A program made the translations under genes and the position numbers. From assembly GCA_011389895.1 (NCBI GenBank), contig JAABTN010000004.1, positions 62,001 through 126,000 on the forward strand: 64,000 bases of DNA, written 5' to 3'. The stretch is from Maritimibacter sp. GTDB taxonomy: Bacteria > Pseudomonadota > Alphaproteobacteria > Rhodobacterales > Rhodobacteraceae. Below the pieces are notes generated by a model. That model ran no database searches. It had not been told where the DNA came from and was given only the letters and a program-made list of their open reading frames with translations. Shown piece by piece: positions 25,636 through 33,999 of this stretch. How positions within the stretch are numbered: position 1 is the stretch's first letter; each line of letters opens with the position of its first letter.

Positions 25636-26293
25636 GGCGTTCCAAACCGCCACGGAAGCGGTGCGCGACCATTACGGCACGCACCACTGCGTCTACCACT
25701 GGGTCAACTCCGATGGCGAACGGTTCGGCGCGGGCACCTATTCAAGCGTCTGGGTCGATCGCTATCTCGAAATGGATTACCTGCGCATGGACCCGGTCAT
25801 CTTCGGCTGTTTCCTGCGGTTCGACCCGGCGAATTGGAAAGACCTCGATTGGTCGTCCAAGGCCGCCAAGGCGATGTATCGCGATGCCCTGACCTACGGG
25901 TTGGGCAACCAAGGCTATTCGGTTCCGTTGCATGGCCCCAAGGGGCAATTCGCGCTCTTCACGCTCAACGATCAGCGCGAGGATGGCGACTGGGCCCGGT
26001 TCATCGAGACGAACAGCCGCGATCTGATCGTTCTCGCCCATGCATTCAATGCCAAGGCGCTGGATTTCGAAGCCGGGGATGACGGGCTCGCCGCCCCGAG
26101 CCTCAGCCCGCGAGAGCTGGGGGCGATCCGCTGTTTGGCCCGCGGGCTGAACCGGGCGCAGGCAGCACAGGAGCTTGGCATCTCGGAACACACGCTCAGG
26201 GTCTATATCGAAAGCGCGCGTCACAAGCTGGGCGCGTTGAACACCACCCACGCGGTGGCCCGCGCGCTGTCCACCGGGCTTATCATCGTGTGA
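25580..26293 (+). CDS. luxR: LuxR-family autoinducer-binding transcriptional regulator
   Basis: 237 aa. The autoinducer domain (residues ~15-165) carries the conserved ligand-contact pattern: Trp and Tyr in SSVWVDRYLEMDYLRMDPV, the Asp-Pro pair in MDPV, a Trp in KDLDW, and the Gly-rich GYSVPLHGPKGQ. The C-terminal HTH (~170-235) has the conserved Glu of LSPREL and the NRAQAAQELGISEHTLRVY recognition helix. GAGGG precedes the ATG at 25580. It is paired with luxI 185 bases downstream and should respond to that enzyme's acyl-homoserine lactone. Confidence 0.93.
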   Translation: MTTSLEALLTFLHDADTLEAFQTATEAVRDHYGTHHCVYHWVNSDGERFGAGTYSSVWVDRYLEMDYLRMDPVIFGCFLRFDPANWKDLDWSSKAAKAMYRDALTYGLGNQGYSVPLHGPKGQFALFTLNDQREDGDWARFIETNSRDLIVLAHAFNAKALDFEAGDDGLAAPSLSPRELGAIRCLARGLNRAQAAQELGISEHTLRVYIESARHKLGALNTTHAVARALSTGLIIV

Positions 26294-26324
26294 ACCCTGC
26301 AAAAGGTGTGTGCTGAAACGCGGC

Positions 26325-26345
26325 CCGGGGGGCATTGTCCCCCGG
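26325..26345. terminator. Hairpin in the luxR-luxI spacer
   Basis: CCGGGGG-GCATTGT-CCCCCGG, a perfect 7-bp stem 31 bases after the luxR stop, with no U-run. It may attenuate read-through into luxI, so luxI may depend partly on its own promoter. Confidence 0.5.
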
Positions 26346-26478
26346 TGTTCTAGCCACGGCAAGACAACCGCCCTCCAAGGAATTTTCGAAACGGTGAAAA
26401 GGAGCGCGCGCAGGCCTTACCCGCTGTCAGGAGCTTTTGCGCAGCCTTGCGCCAAGATCGGACAAAGGGAGGTTTCAC

Positions 26479-27120
26479 ATGCTTCGATATCTTTATGCCC
26501 ACGACCTTGTGCGTTTTCCCCGTCTCGCCCGTTCCATGTTCACCGATCGCGCGGAACAATTCGCCCGGCGGCTCAAGTGGGATGTCACGGTGACGCCGGA
26601 AGGCGAGGAGCGCGATCAATACGATGCATTGAACCCGCTCTACGTGATCTGGGAGCGTCCGGACGGGACGCACGGCGGGTCGATGCGGTTCATGCCGACC
26701 ACGGGCCGCTGCATGGTCAACGAGCATTTTGCTTTTCTCAACGGGGGCATGCGTATCGAGAGCCCGTTCATTTGGGAATGCACGCGGTTCTGTCTGTCTC
26801 CGGGTGCGCACATGCGGGCCTCGGCCGCGCTTGTTCTCGGGGCTGGCGAGGTGATGCAGCACATGCGGCTTGCCCATTATATCGGCGTGTTCGACGGGCG
26901 CATGGAACAGATCTATCGCCGGATGGGGCTGGAGCCCGAGGTTTTGGGGCGACAGGGCCGGGGCCGCGACGCGATCGCGGTCGGTCTGTGGGAGATGAAG
27001 GCCGAGGCGTTTGCCCCGACGTTGGCCAAGGTCGGGGTCGACCGGGCGACGAGCCGCGCATGGGTGCGGCGGTCATTCGGTGAAGGTGCCGGGATTGCGG
27101 GCGAGGTGGCAAGTGCTTAA
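26479..27120 (+). CDS. luxI: Acyl-homoserine-lactone synthase, LuxI family
   Basis: 213 aa. The family's invariant residues can be followed: Arg and Phe in MFTDRAEQFARRLKWDV, Trp in that block, the Glu/Asp set in EERDQYD, Arg in GSMRFMPTT, Phe in NEHFAF, and Glu/Arg in IWECTRFCL. It condenses SAM with an acyl-ACP. AAAGGGAGG lies just before the ATG. The acyl chain length cannot be read from sequence; roseobacter enzymes often make long-chain signals. The next gene starts 41 bases after the stop. Confidence 0.94.
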   Translation: MLRYLYAHDLVRFPRLARSMFTDRAEQFARRLKWDVTVTPEGEERDQYDALNPLYVIWERPDGTHGGSMRFMPTTGRCMVNEHFAFLNGGMRIESPFIWECTRFCLSPGAHMRASAALVLGAGEVMQHMRLAHYIGVFDGRMEQIYRRMGLEPEVLGRQGRGRDAIAVGLWEMKAEAFAPTLAKVGVDRATSRAWVRRSFGEGAGIAGEVASA

Positions 27121-27161
27121 TCCCGCTGGCAGAGGGTCGCGTGCCACGATAGGGTCGCGAC

Positions 27162-28694
27162 ATGACACTCCCCTCCCTGAGACTTTCCGACGACCAGGCC
27201 GAAGCCCATGACCGCGTCGCCGCCCTGTTGCGCGAGGCCGGGGTGGATATCGACGAAGCTCATCTCACGCCGCTGGCCGAGGGCAAATCCAAGGTCATGG
27301 CGGTGGTGGGCAAGGCGGGGAGCGGCAAGACGCTTCTGCTGGCCGAGCTTTACCGGGCGCTGGAAGAGGCGGGTGTCGAGGTGGTCTCGGGCGATTGGGA
27401 GGGGCGCAGGCGGCGCGACAAGCGCACGCTTGCGATTCTTGCCCCGACCAACAAGGCGGCAAGCGTTCTGCGCAATCGCGGCGTGCCCGCGACGACCATT
27501 CACCGCATCCTTTATACGCCCGTCTATGACCCGGAATACGAACAGATCGCCGAATGGCTCGCCGGTCAAGCCGAGCGACCGAAGATCGAGGCGCTGACCG
27601 AGACCGCTTTGGACCGCGCGCATGCCTTCTACCAAGTACAGAAATCGATCCCCGGGGCGCTGGCGGCAGCCGGGCTTCGGGGGTCGGATTTCATCACCGG
27701 GTGGAAGCGGCGCGAAGACCCCTTGGACATCGGGTTCATCGACGAATCCTCGATGCTGGACGAGAAGCAGTTCGAGGATTTGAAAGAGATCTTTCCGACG
27801 CTGGTTCTGTTTGGTGATCCGGCGCAGTTGGCGCCGGTGGGGCAGTCGGGGGAAATGGTCTTTGACCGGATGCCCAAACCCGCCGTTCTGCATCTGCACC
27901 GCGTGCACCGGCAGGATGAAGACAACCCGATCCTCGATCTCGCCCATGCGCTGGGGGATGACGCCATCGGCTTCGACGCCTTCGAACGTCTGATCGAAGA
28001 AGCGGCGGCCCGCGATGACCGGGTCGTGATCGCGCCCCGCGTGGATGCCGATATGATGGCGCGCAGCCCCGTGCTCGTCTGGCGCAACAAGACGCGCATC
28101 CGGTTGATCCACGCCTTCCGAGGCGCCCATGGTGCGCCCGATGATCGGCTGATCCCCGGTGAGCCGCTTGTGTGCGACGGGATCGAGCTGCCGCTCAAGC
28201 ATCGCAAGAAGCGCATTGATCTTGAGGCGCGCGGGCTGATCAAGGGGGCGCAGGTGGTGTTTCGTGCCGAGGGGCGCAGAACCGGCTTTTCACAGCTACA
28301 CGTGGTCGGGGCGGAGGATCCGAATATCTCGGTCGCCTCGATCGTGAAGATCGAGCGTCCGGACGAGGAAGAGCCGGTGATCCCCTTTGCCGCCACCATG
28401 GGGGCCGCGTTCCTGCATGGGGCGGCGGTGACAATTCACAAGGCCCAGGGGTCGCAGTGGAAGGATGTTCAGGTCTTTGCCCCGGATATCTGGACCGCCG
28501 CGCAGATGGGCCGGATCGAGGCCGGGGTGCCGTTGTGGAAGCGGCTGGCCTACGTGGCGATCACGCGGGCCGAAGAGCGGCTTTTGTGGGTGAAACGCTA
28601 TGCGCTGGGTCGCCCGCAGGCGGCCTTGGGGATCGCGGACCTGCCTGCGCCGGTCCGGCGGCTTGAGCTTGAGGCCGAGACAGATCAGCCTTAG
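27162..28694 (+). CDS. RecD/Dda-type superfamily-1 DNA helicase
   Basis: 510 aa. Walker A is [15 protein letters not shown] near residue 50; Walker B is [13 protein letters not shown] near 192; motif III is [13 protein letters not shown]; a UvrD-like C-terminal part carries [14 protein letters not shown] and the arginine-finger motif [14 protein letters not shown]. It lacks the long N-terminal region of RecD2 (~700 aa), so it is closer in size to phage Dda-like 5'-3' helicases. There are no RecB or RecC partners here. The 41-base gap from luxI suggests co-transcription with the quorum-sensing synthase. Confidence 0.87.
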   Translation: MTLPSLRLSDDQAEAHDRVAALLREAGVDIDEAHLTPLAEGKSKVMAVVGKAGSGKTLLLAELYRALEEAGVEVVSGDWEGRRRRDKRTLAILAPTNKAASVLRNRGVPATTIHRILYTPVYDPEYEQIAEWLAGQAERPKIEALTETALDRAHAFYQVQKSIPGALAAAGLRGSDFITGWKRREDPLDIGFIDESSMLDEKQFEDLKEIFPTLVLFGDPAQLAPVGQSGEMVFDRMPKPAVLHLHRVHRQDEDNPILDLAHALGDDAIGFDAFERLIEEAAARDDRVVIAPRVDADMMARSPVLVWRNKTRIRLIHAFRGAHGAPDDRLIPGEPLVCDGIELPLKHRKKRIDLEARGLIKGAQVVFRAEGRRTGFSQLHVVGAEDPNISVASIVKIERPDEEEPVIPFAATMGAAFLHGAAVTIHKAQGSQWKDVQVFAPDIWTAAQMGRIEAGVPLWKRLAYVAITRAEERLLWVKRYALGRPQAALGIADLPAPVRRLELEAETDQP

Positions 28695-28818
28695 CCATCG
28701 CGACCAGGGCCGAGCTTGGGCTGGCGTCCTGCCATGGCGGTGCGGGAATGGCGCGGGCAAGGTTGATTTTCCCCGTGCTTTGGCGCAATCACGCGGGGAC
28801 GACCACAAGGGGACCGCA

Positions 28819-29610
28819 ATGACTCGGATCGACGACACATTCGCCGCGCTCAAGGACGAGGGCAAGAAGGCCTTCGTTGCCTATATCATGGCCGGGGATC
28901 CGGACATCGCCACCTCGCTCGCCGTGATGAAAGGGATGCCGGCGGCCGGTGTCGACGTGATCGAGCTGGGCCTGCCGTTCACCGACCCGATGGCGGATGG
29001 CCCGACCATCCAGCTTGCCGGTCAGCGCGCGCTGGAAGGCGGCATGACGCTTCAGAAAACCCTGGATATGGTCAGCGAATTTCGCCGGGGTGATACCGCC
29101 ACGCCGATCGTCCTGATGGGCTATTACAACCCGATCTATTCGCGCGGGGTCGAGAGGTTTCTCGCCGATGCGCAGGCGGCCGGGGTCGATGGTTTGATCG
29201 TGGTCGACCTGCCCCCCGAAGAAGATGATGAGCTTTGCATCCCGGCGCAGGCGGCGGGGATGAATTTCATCCGGCTGGCGACACCGACCACCGATGACCG
29301 GCGGTTGCCGAAGGTCATGACCAACACGTCGGGTTTCGTCTACTACGTTTCGATCACCGGGATCACCGGGGCGGGCGAAGCGCAGGCGGCAGACGTTGCC
29401 CCCGAAGTCGCGCGGATCAAGGCCGTGTCGGACCTGCCGGTAGTGGTGGGGTTCGGCGTGAAGACGCCCGAGGCCGCCGAGGCGATCGCCGGCGTGGCCG
29501 ATGGCACCGTGGTGGGATCGGCCATTGTCGAGCGGATTGGCAACGGCCAATCGCCGGACGAGGTGCTGTCGTTCATCAAGACGCTGTCTGACGGGGCGCA
29601 CAGGGCCTGA
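28819..29610 (+). CDS. trpA: Tryptophan synthase alpha chain
   Basis: 263 aa TIM barrel that cleaves indole-3-glycerol phosphate to indole and G3P. It has the catalytic Glu in [21 protein letters not shown] (~residue 48) and Asp in [10 protein letters not shown] (~60-130 region), plus the phosphate-binding loops GITGAGEA and [14 protein letters not shown]. The ATG at 28819 follows AAGGGGA. It is not adjacent to trpB in this window; trpS lies elsewhere, so it is an isolated pathway gene here. Confidence 0.96.
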   Translation: MTRIDDTFAALKDEGKKAFVAYIMAGDPDIATSLAVMKGMPAAGVDVIELGLPFTDPMADGPTIQLAGQRALEGGMTLQKTLDMVSEFRRGDTATPIVLMGYYNPIYSRGVERFLADAQAAGVDGLIVVDLPPEEDDELCIPAQAAGMNFIRLATPTTDDRRLPKVMTNTSGFVYYVSITGITGAGEAQAADVAPEVARIKAVSDLPVVVGFGVKTPEAAEAIAGVADGTVVGSAIVERIGNGQSPDEVLSFIKTLSDGAHRA

Positions 29611-29650
29611 GACGGGGCCAAATCCGGGGCCACATGTCGGTTTTCCTGCG

Positions 29651-30316
29651 TTACCGTCCGAGTTGGGTCATGAACCCATCCACCGGCAGGAACGGGCGCA
29701 GGATCGCGGCGATTTCGTCCAGCTTCGCGTCTTCGGGATCAAAAAACGCGTAGCAGACGAAATCTTCGATCATTGCGGCCTGTTGTTCATAGCCGTAGGT
29801 CAGGAATTCTGCCCCTGCCTTGGTCTCGAAGAAATAAGGATCCTTGGATTCCAGGCTCTCGTTCCCCGCCGCGAAGGGCGAGTAATTCGTCCTGTCGCGG
29901 TTTTGCCATTGCCAGACATGGGCCAGCTCATGCGCCATCAGGACCGAATGGGGGAAGGGCACGCTGTCCGGCATGCCTTCGAAGGCGTCGAAGGGATACC
30001 ATTTGTAGGAAAAATAGATCGTGTCATCGAGGACAAAGGCCGCGGGCCAGCGCCACTGCTTGCGCGGGTTCGGTTTGCGCACGCACAGATCGTCGGGCGG
30101 TTTGCGCGGTGGGGCGGCGGCCTGTTCGGGGTCGGGCTTTGGACGCAGCGGCAGCGGGGTCAGGCCGACGCCTGCCACGATCTGCACTTCGTCGGTGTCG
30201 AGCGTGTCGCCGAAGAGCGTCTTGGCAAAGGTCGTCTCGTTTTCCGTCAGCGACCGCGCGCAGGCTGCGGTCAACAAAACGAAGGTTGCGAGGCTCAGGG
30301 TGGTGACAGGTTGCAA
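29651..30316 (-). CDS. Zincin-like lipoprotein of unknown function
   Basis: 221 aa with a TTG start preceded by GGAG eight bases upstream. The lipoprotein signal peptide ends in LLTAAC (Cys ~19). After a Pro-rich linker it carries SVLMAHELAHVWQWQNRDR, an HExxH-type zinc motif, followed by YEQQAAMIEDFVCYAFF, where Glu/Tyr residues could complete a zincin site. It resembles DUF4157-like/peptidase-like secreted proteins, but I do not recognise the family. It lies alone between trpA (convergent) and a dehydrogenase gene. Confidence 0.7.
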   Translation of the reverse strand: MQPVTTLSLATFVLLTAACARSLTENETTFAKTLFGDTLDTDEVQIVAGVGLTPLPLRPKPDPEQAAAPPRKPPDDLCVRKPNPRKQWRWPAAFVLDDTIYFSYKWYPFDAFEGMPDSVPFPHSVLMAHELAHVWQWQNRDRTNYSPFAAGNESLESKDPYFFETKAGAEFLTYGYEQQAAMIEDFVCYAFFDPEDAKLDEIAAILRPFLPVDGFMTQLGR

Positions 30317-30385
30317 GGCACGGGCTCCGTTCGGCTCTGGGTCAGATTAGCCGATTTCACCTCGGTTGAAAGCAGGCGTCGGGGA

Positions 30386-31372
30386 TCAGAGCATCCCCGG
30401 CACGACTTGATCCGGGGGGCGGTGGCCATCGTCGAAGGTCTTGATGTTGATGATGACCTTTTCGCCCATCTCGATCCGGCCCTCGACGGTGGCCGACCCC
30501 ATGTGGGGCAGGAGCACCACGTTGTCGAGCTCGCGCAGGCGCGGGTTGCCTTCGCTCCCCTTCTCGTAGACGTCAAGACCGGCCCCGGCGATCTCGCCCG
30601 CCCGGAGCATCCGGGTCAGCGCGTTTTCGTCGATCACTTCGCCGCGTGACGTGTTGATGATCACGGCGTCGGGTTTCATCAGCTTCAGACGCCGCGCGTT
30701 CATCAGGTGGAAGGTCGAGGGCGTGTGCGGCGCGTTGATGGACAGGACATCCACCCGGCTTACCATCTGGTCAAGGCTTTCCCAGTAGCGCGCGCTCAAT
30801 TCGTCCTCGATCTCGTCATGCAACCGGCGCCTGTTGTGGTAATTCACCTCCATGCCGAAGGCATTCGCCCGGCGCGCGATCGCCTGACCAATCCGGCCCA
30901 TGCCGAGAATGCCCAGACGAAGCCCCGCAATCCGGCGGCCCAGCATGGCCGATGGCGACCACCCGGTCCAGCTATCGCCATGCATCATGCGCACGCCCTC
31001 GGGTAGGCGGCGCGACAGCGAAATGATCATGGCCATCGCCATGTCCGCCGTGTCATCCGCCGAAACACCGGGGGTGTTGGACACGAGAATGCCGCGCTGA
31101 CGGGCGGTGCCCACGTCGATATGATCGACCCCGGCCCCGTAGTTGGCGATCAGGCGTAGCCGGTCGCCCGCCTGTGCCAACAGCGCCTGATTGATGTTGT
31201 CCGACAGCGACGGCACAAGAACATCGGCACGCCGCATCGCATCCGCGAGGGCATCGTGGCCCATCGGGGTGTCGGTTTCGTTGAACTCGACGTCGAAGAG
31301 GTCCGCCATCCGCTTTTCAACCGGTTCAGGCAACCGTCGCGTAACGACAACACTCAAACGCTTCTGAGCCAT
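30386..31372 (-). CDS. D-isomer-specific 2-hydroxyacid dehydrogenase (glyoxylate/hydroxypyruvate reductase-like)
   Basis: 328 aa. NAD(P)-binding loop GILGMGRIGQAIARRANAFG (~residues 150-170), then the catalytic Arg in INTSRGEVIDENAL, Glu in LDVYEKG and His in LLPHMGSATVEGR, in the family order. The cofactor loop ends with NRRRLH, whose arginines favour NADPH. A glyoxylate/glycerate reductase role is likely but not decided by the sequence. Confidence 0.9.
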   Translation of the reverse strand: MAQKRLSVVVTRRLPEPVEKRMADLFDVEFNETDTPMGHDALADAMRRADVLVPSLSDNINQALLAQAGDRLRLIANYGAGVDHIDVGTARQRGILVSNTPGVSADDTADMAMAMIISLSRRLPEGVRMMHGDSWTGWSPSAMLGRRIAGLRLGILGMGRIGQAIARRANAFGMEVNYHNRRRLHDEIEDELSARYWESLDQMVSRVDVLSINAPHTPSTFHLMNARRLKLMKPDAVIINTSRGEVIDENALTRMLRAGEIAGAGLDVYEKGSEGNPRLRELDNVVLLPHMGSATVEGRIEMGEKVIINIKTFDDGHRPPDQVVPGML

Positions 31373-31502
31373 CCATTGCCTCCCATGGCTTGCTTTTTCC
31401 AGCGCGCGTGATGCATCGTGTCAGGGAACGTTCAAAGGCACAAGCCAGCGCGAAACAAAATTGCGCGGCGAAAATACAAACCGGCGTTCACGGGCAGTAG
31501 GT

Positions 31503-32012
31503 ATGACACGGATCGGCGCATTTCTGGCGTTTTCGGCTCTCGTGGTGGGACTCCTGGTTTCCGCCGCCGAAGCCCGTGCGGCCGAGCGTGGGCCGGTCAC
31601 GAACTTGCCCATCCCGCGCTTCGTGTCCCTCAAGGCGAGCGAGGCGAACGTGCGGCGCGGGCCTTCTCTGACCCATCGGATCGACTGGGTCTTCCAGCGA
31701 CGCGACATGCCGCTCACCGTGGTGGGCGAATTCGAACACTGGCGCCGGGTTCAGGATCGCGATGGTGTCGGCGGTTGGGTGCATTATTCGCTGATTTCGG
31801 GTGCACGGACGGGGATCGTGGAACGCGATCTGGCCCCGGTGTTCACCCGTGCGGTGCCCGATGCGCAGGTGCGTGCGCGGCTCGAGGCCGGGGTGATCGT
31901 CAATCTGGACCAATGCGGTCCAGCGTGGTGCAAGGTCAAGGTGGGGAGACACAAGGGATGGATGGAGAAATCCGCGCTCTGGGGCGTCAGATCAAGCGAA
32001 ACATTCGACTAG
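31503..32012 (+). CDS. Secreted bacterial SH3-domain protein
   Basis: 169 aa with a clear Sec signal peptide (MTRIGAFLAFSALVVGLLVS...ARA). The mature part has two SH3b-like units: EANVRRGPSLTHRIDWVFQR with VGGWVHYSLISG, and a second one ending in WCKVKVGRHKGWMEKSALWG. Such SH3_4 proteins are periplasmic and peptidoglycan- or protein-binding. The 3' end overlaps the following gene by 55 bases. Confidence 0.87.
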   Translation: MTRIGAFLAFSALVVGLLVSAAEARAAERGPVTNLPIPRFVSLKASEANVRRGPSLTHRIDWVFQRRDMPLTVVGEFEHWRRVQDRDGVGGWVHYSLISGARTGIVERDLAPVFTRAVPDAQVRARLEAGVIVNLDQCGPAWCKVKVGRHKGWMEKSALWGVRSSETFD

Positions 32013-33010
32013 GTTTGGAAGAGATCGCCACACCATCGTCGGCCCGGATGCTGATGAAGCAAGGCCGCAGGATGGTGATCGTGCATGCCGACAGCGCCGA
32101 TCTGGAGGACATCGTTCAGGGGCGCGACGGGTTTTTCCCGAAATTGGCCGAACGCGCGATGCGCGACGGGATCCAGACCCGGGTGGTGCGGGCCCGGTCG
32201 CGGGTTGCCGAGATGATGGATGATCCGGCGCAGGGTCACGTGCATATCATTTTCGGCGATCGCGCGGGCTATGGCCCGGACCGGTTGCACGTGGGCATGG
32301 GGCCGGTGCGCGGGTTCTGGTATCTCGACGAGCTTGGCGTTGGCTGGAATTCCACCCTTCGGTTCGGTCAATTCGCGCCGGAACGCATCGACTTCGACGC
32401 CGCGAATTATTTCTTCAACGGGGTGACGAGCTGGCAACTTCGGCAAAACGCCTCGCCCGTTGCGCAACCTGCGCGCCGCGACCCGCCACCGCCGCCGGCC
32501 CGCGCCACGCTGTTCTGCCAGGAAATCGACCGCGACCCTCACCGCGCGCATTATCTGACCACCGAACAGATGATCAGGGCTGTTGCCGAGCACGAGACCG
32601 AGCGGACCATCTACGTCAAACCCCATCCGCTACAGTCCAAACCGATGCGGCGAGATATCATGGCGGTGGCCGCCGATTACGCGAATGTCGAGGTGATCGA
32701 AGCCTCGGTTCACGACCTGATCGGGGTGTCCGACGTGGTCGTCACGCAAAACTCGCGCGCCGGGTTCGAAGCATTGATGCAACGAAAGCCGGTGATCACC
32801 TGTGCCAAGTCGGATTATTGGCAGGCGACGCTCACCGCGCGCACCGCCGCGGACCTGTGCGAAGCGATGGATTTCGGGGGCGAGGCGATGGCGGATTTCC
32901 CCTATGAGAAGTATTTCTTCTGGTATCTGCACCGTCACCTTCTGGAAGTTCAAAAGGATGATTTCGCCGACCGGGCCTGGACCCGGATCGTCGAGAAGGC
33001 TTTCATCTGA
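31958..33010 (+). CDS. Capsule/Kdo-transferase-like glycosyltransferase
   Basis: 350 aa resembling Capsule_synth (KpsS/KpsC-like) proteins: the ERTIYVKPHPLQSKPMR block and the phosphate-binding, acceptor-side VVTQNSRAGFEALMQRKPVITC with the DYWQA end are typical. The start is uncertain: the ATG at 31958 has GGGGAG nine bases upstream but overlaps the SH3 gene by 55 bp; later in-frame starts lack a ribosome-binding site. The substrate may be a surface polysaccharide. Next to an SH3 protein, it may belong to cell-surface decoration. Confidence 0.72.
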   Translation: MDGEIRALGRQIKRNIRLGLEEIATPSSARMLMKQGRRMVIVHADSADLEDIVQGRDGFFPKLAERAMRDGIQTRVVRARSRVAEMMDDPAQGHVHIIFGDRAGYGPDRLHVGMGPVRGFWYLDELGVGWNSTLRFGQFAPERIDFDAANYFFNGVTSWQLRQNASPVAQPARRDPPPPPARATLFCQEIDRDPHRAHYLTTEQMIRAVAEHETERTIYVKPHPLQSKPMRRDIMAVAADYANVEVIEASVHDLIGVSDVVVTQNSRAGFEALMQRKPVITCAKSDYWQATLTARTAADLCEAMDFGGEAMADFPYEKYFFWYLHRHLLEVQKDDFADRAWTRIVEKAFI

Positions 33011-33053
33011 CATCAAAGCTGCGCTATCCAGCTCGGGAACGACCGAGGCAAGG

Positions 33054-33959
33054 ATGGCGAGCCATACCCGCATGAACCTGTCCGCCGGGATCGCGTCCAC
33101 CAGCGTGGCGCTGACCCTCGTGGTGTTGAAGCTCTGGGCGCTTGCCGGGACCGGGGCGCTTTCGGTTGCGGCGTCGCTGGCCGACAGTGCCATGGATCTC
33201 ATGGTGTCGCTCGGCGGGCTGGTCGCGATCGCCTATGCCGCGCGCCCGGCGGACGATGATCATGCCTTCGGCCACAGTTCCGCCGAAGACCTCGCGGCGC
33301 TTGGCCAATCGCTGTTCATCATGGTCTCCGCCGGGGTGATCGGATGGGTCGCCATCGCGCGGCTTATCGCCAATGAACCCGTACCGCTCGCCAACGAAGG
33401 GCAGGGGATCGGTGTCATGGTGATCTCGATCGTTCTGACCCTCGCGCTGGTGTCATGGCAGCGGTTTGTCACGCGGCGCACCGGCAACCGGGTGGTTGCG
33501 GCTGACAGCCTGCACTACATCGGGGATCTTTTGCCGGCGCTGGGCGCGATCCTGTCGCTTTGGGCAAGCCGCGCCTTCGGGCTTGAAGCCATCGACAGCA
33601 TCGTCGCCATCGGTGCCGCGCTCATGCTCGCGGTCGGGGCGGTGAATATTTTTCGCGGCGCGTGGAATGCGTTGATGGACCGCGCCGCCGATGATGCCAC
33701 CGTTGCGGGGATCGAGGCCATCGTGGCGGATTTTCCCGGCGTGCACGGGTTCCACGATCTCAAGACCCGCATGTCCGGCTCCAAGACCTTCGTGAACCTG
33801 CATATCGAGCTTGATGGGGATCAGTCGCTGGACGAAGCCCATGCCATCGGGGCGGCGCTGCGCCGCAGGATCCTGACCGAATACCCGGACGCAGACGTGT
33901 TGATCCACAAGGACCCGGTCGGGGTCGAACCGCATCCCGAAGACCCGACGCTCCGCTGA
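33054..33959 (+). CDS. Cation diffusion facilitator (FieF-like) metal exporter
   Basis: 301 aa, six hydrophobic helices and a ~80-residue cytoplasmic C-terminal domain. The transport-site pattern is DSAMDLM in TM2 (Asp-x3-Asp) and DSLHYIGDLL in TM5 (His-x3-Asp), matching FieF/YiiP-type Zn/Fe/Cd proton antiporters. The HAFGHSSAEDLAAL loop is also typical. ATG at 33054 with GAGG upstream. Metal specificity unproven. Confidence 0.92.
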   Translation: MASHTRMNLSAGIASTSVALTLVVLKLWALAGTGALSVAASLADSAMDLMVSLGGLVAIAYAARPADDDHAFGHSSAEDLAALGQSLFIMVSAGVIGWVAIARLIANEPVPLANEGQGIGVMVISIVLTLALVSWQRFVTRRTGNRVVAADSLHYIGDLLPALGAILSLWASRAFGLEAIDSIVAIGAALMLAVGAVNIFRGAWNALMDRAADDATVAGIEAIVADFPGVHGFHDLKTRMSGSKTFVNLHIELDGDQSLDEAHAIGAALRRRILTEYPDADVLIHKDPVGVEPHPEDPTLR

Positions 33960-33999
33960 TTGCGCGGCGGGTGCAGGAAGGCTGCATGCGCGCCTTCGG

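Noticed and set aside
26385-26400. TTTTCGAAA palindrome as a luxI lux box
   Set aside because: Short AT-rich palindrome of 8 bp with no flanking dyad; common by chance and smaller than a LuxR site.
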